Source of the DNA: Candidatus Brocadia sinica JPN1
GTDB lineage: Bacteria; Planctomycetota; Brocadiia; Brocadiales; Brocadiaceae
NCBI RefSeq assembly: GCF_000949635.1
Contig: NZ_BAFN01000001.1
Span: forward strand, 1,488,001-1,552,000
Reading direction: 5' to 3'
DNA: 64,000 nt
The notes under the pieces were generated by a model. The model was not told the origin of the DNA. It saw only the letters and a program-made list of their open reading frames with translations, and did not search any database. Within the stretch, counting starts at the first letter, position 1. The number at the start of each line of letters is the position of its first letter. Positions 62,972 to 64,000 of the stretch are shown here, piece after piece. The translations under genes and the position numbers were made by a program.

Positions 62972-63335
62972 TTTCATCCTGAAACTATTGTTGCATAATG
63001 GAATGTTTTTGTGAACGGGTAAAGCCCGAATAATAGAAATACAAAAGAATATTGTTGTTTTAATAAGATATTGATTCAATGCCACTTATATGAAATATAG
63101 GTGGCATTTTGTTTTTGATGAGAAGTTGGTATATCTTTCGTTATGATAAATAAACGGAAATTTCACTTTCCAGTTATGTGAGGATAAACAGGTACCACAG
63201 ATGTTTAAGAGGAAGAAAACTGCCAGGGTTAAAAAAGTTATAGACGTTAAGTTTGAGGTAAAGGAAGATTTTGAAGAAGCTAAAGGGAGTTTTTTGTCGC
63301 GTTTTAAAGGGTATTCAAATAGGGAGAATAGAAAC
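62972..63335. other. spacer between NtrC-type gene and HPP gene
   Basis: Contains the terminator at 63078-63112. The region 63201-63335 is an open frame in phase with the HPP gene but rich in Lys and Glu, and is left as possible 5' extension because a better start is seen at 63336. Confidence 0.5.
63078..63112 (+). terminator. intrinsic terminator after the NtrC-type gene
   Basis: Near-perfect stem AATGCCACTTATAT / ATATAGGTGGCATT (one mismatch) followed by TTGTTTTT. It ends the argG to NtrC transcription unit. Confidence 0.85.
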
Positions 63336-63872
63336 ATGCCGATAATGGACGAGATAAGTAAGATTAGTACGTTTATAAAAAAGTTACCCAGATCGCCCCA
63401 ACCTGCGATCCCTGCGCGGGAGGTATGGCTTTCTTTATGGGGTGCGTTTTTGGGGGTGGGATTTACAGCGTTGCTCGCGTATCTCTGGAAGTGCCCGACG
63501 CTATTGGGGCCATTTGGCGCAAGCGCCGTATTGATTTATGGCGCTTATAAAGCGCCACTCGCACAGCCGAGAAATGTATTACTCGGCCATTTTCTTGCAG
63601 CATGCATTGGTGTAACGATACATGATTTTTTTGGCACTGCGTTCTGGTCTATTGCGCTTGGTGTTGCCCTCGCACTTGTGCTTATGACGGTTACCTATTC
63701 GATCCATCCGCCAGCAGGTGCAACGGCGTATGTGGCCGTTCAGACCGGGGGGTTAGGTGTTGGATATATGTATATCTTGAATCCCGTTATTTTGGGCGCT
63801 TTTATTTTGATATTAATTGGTGTCATTTTTAATAAGATGGGGAAAAGGGATTATCCGACACATTGGTGGTAA
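63336..63872 (+). CDS. HPP-family integral membrane protein
   Basis: About 178 residues with four hydrophobic helices (LWGAFLGVGFTALLAYLW; LLGPFGASAVLIYG; LGHFLAACIGVTIHDFFG and following; ALVLMTVTYSIHPPAGATA, holding the HPP signature; and a last NPVILGAFILILIGVIFNK). Some HPP proteins are nitrite transporters in chloroplasts and cyanobacteria; the same role here is only suggested. ATG at 63336 is chosen (GGGAGA eight bases before) although the frame is open to 63201, which would add 45 polar residues. It is downstream of the NtrC-type terminator. Confidence 0.85.
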   Translation: MPIMDEISKISTFIKKLPRSPQPAIPAREVWLSLWGAFLGVGFTALLAYLWKCPTLLGPFGASAVLIYGAYKAPLAQPRNVLLGHFLAACIGVTIHDFFGTAFWSIALGVALALVLMTVTYSIHPPAGATAYVAVQTGGLGVGYMYILNPVILGAFILILIGVIFNKMGKRDYPTHWW

Positions 63873-63947
63873 TAGTATGAGCGACACAATGGATGGGCAC
63901 TTATTCATGGATTTGGGGAAGTAATTTGTTAAATTACGGAGAAAACT

Positions 63948-64000
63948 ATGTATATCTCGATTAAAAATCGGCTTATTTTTTTGCTAATCGTATTCACGTT
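63948..64000 (+). CDS. membrane protein N-terminus, partial (runs off window)
   Basis: ATG at 63948 with GGAG upstream begins MYISIKNRLIFLLIVFT, a basic then hydrophobic start like that of membrane-bound histidine kinases or chemoreceptors. Only 17 codons are visible, so the identity is open. Confidence 0.6.
   Translation, partial: MYISIKNRLIFLLIVFT

Overview
This window looks like a chromosomal contig from a diderm bacterium of moderate to low G+C. It encodes lipopolysaccharide and outer-membrane genes (kdsB, lpxC, lpxA, bamA, an OmpH/Skp chaperone, an alginate-export-type barrel), many exported redox and cysteine-rich proteins, and an octaheme cytochrome c of the hydroxylamine oxidoreductase (HAO) type. 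It also has an HPP-family membrane protein, a DUF1858/cupin/DUF2249 group and exported carbonic-anhydrase-like proteins. Together these suggest an anammox planctomycete (Brocadiales), an inference that rests mainly on the HAO-like gene. A ParB gene with one exact and one near-exact parS site suggests the region lies near the replication origin.
Layout. 1-5.8 kb (minus strand): an accessory cluster encoding an LNPQPLPPG-motif protein, a predicted exported papain-like/C39-like cysteine peptidase, a caspase-family peptidase and a large internally duplicated protein that runs off the window. Two c-di-GMP-I (GEMM-I) riboswitches, each followed by an intrinsic terminator, precede the first and last genes. 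6-13.9 kb: nadC, kdsB-pyrG, parB/parS, an ABC-2 permease, a phosphoesterase and serA. 14-22.4 kb: envelope genes (coiled-coil exported protein, SUMF1-like protein, two tandem exported beta-carbonic-anhydrase-like proteins, two tandem SPFH proteins, a porin with a clear promoter and terminator). 22.4-29.3 kb: trpE, an AMMECR1/MEMO/DedA-like operon, ilvD, tRNA-Gln. 29.3-41.5 kb: a long housekeeping run (GlmU-like, prs, rplY, pth, rpsF, ssb, rpsR, rplI, dnaB, bamA, skp, lpxC, lpxA, Gfo/Idh/MocA oxidoreductase). 41.5-45.5 kb: radical SAM, DUF1858, cupin, DUF2249 and octaheme cytochrome genes ending at a strong terminator. 45.6-47.3 kb and 53.4-54.8 kb: accessory debris (DUF4926, toxin-antitoxin-like fragments, nuclease-like genes, a broken HigA antitoxin). 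47.4-53 kb: aminotransferase, FAD oxidase, mnmA and an M50 protease, with several palindromic intergenic elements. 55.3-64 kb: argG, a B12-binding radical SAM protein, a multi-domain histidine kinase, an NtrC-type regulator, an HPP protein and the start of another membrane protein.
The best candidate for a little-described system is the c-di-GMP-riboswitch-controlled peptidase cluster at 1-5.8 kb. Second is the radical SAM/DUF1858/cupin/DUF2249 group next to the octaheme cytochrome. Five reading frames are each broken by exactly one missing base in or beside a homopolymer, so uncorrected long-read indels are likely and these genes should not be taken as true pseudogenes without checking.
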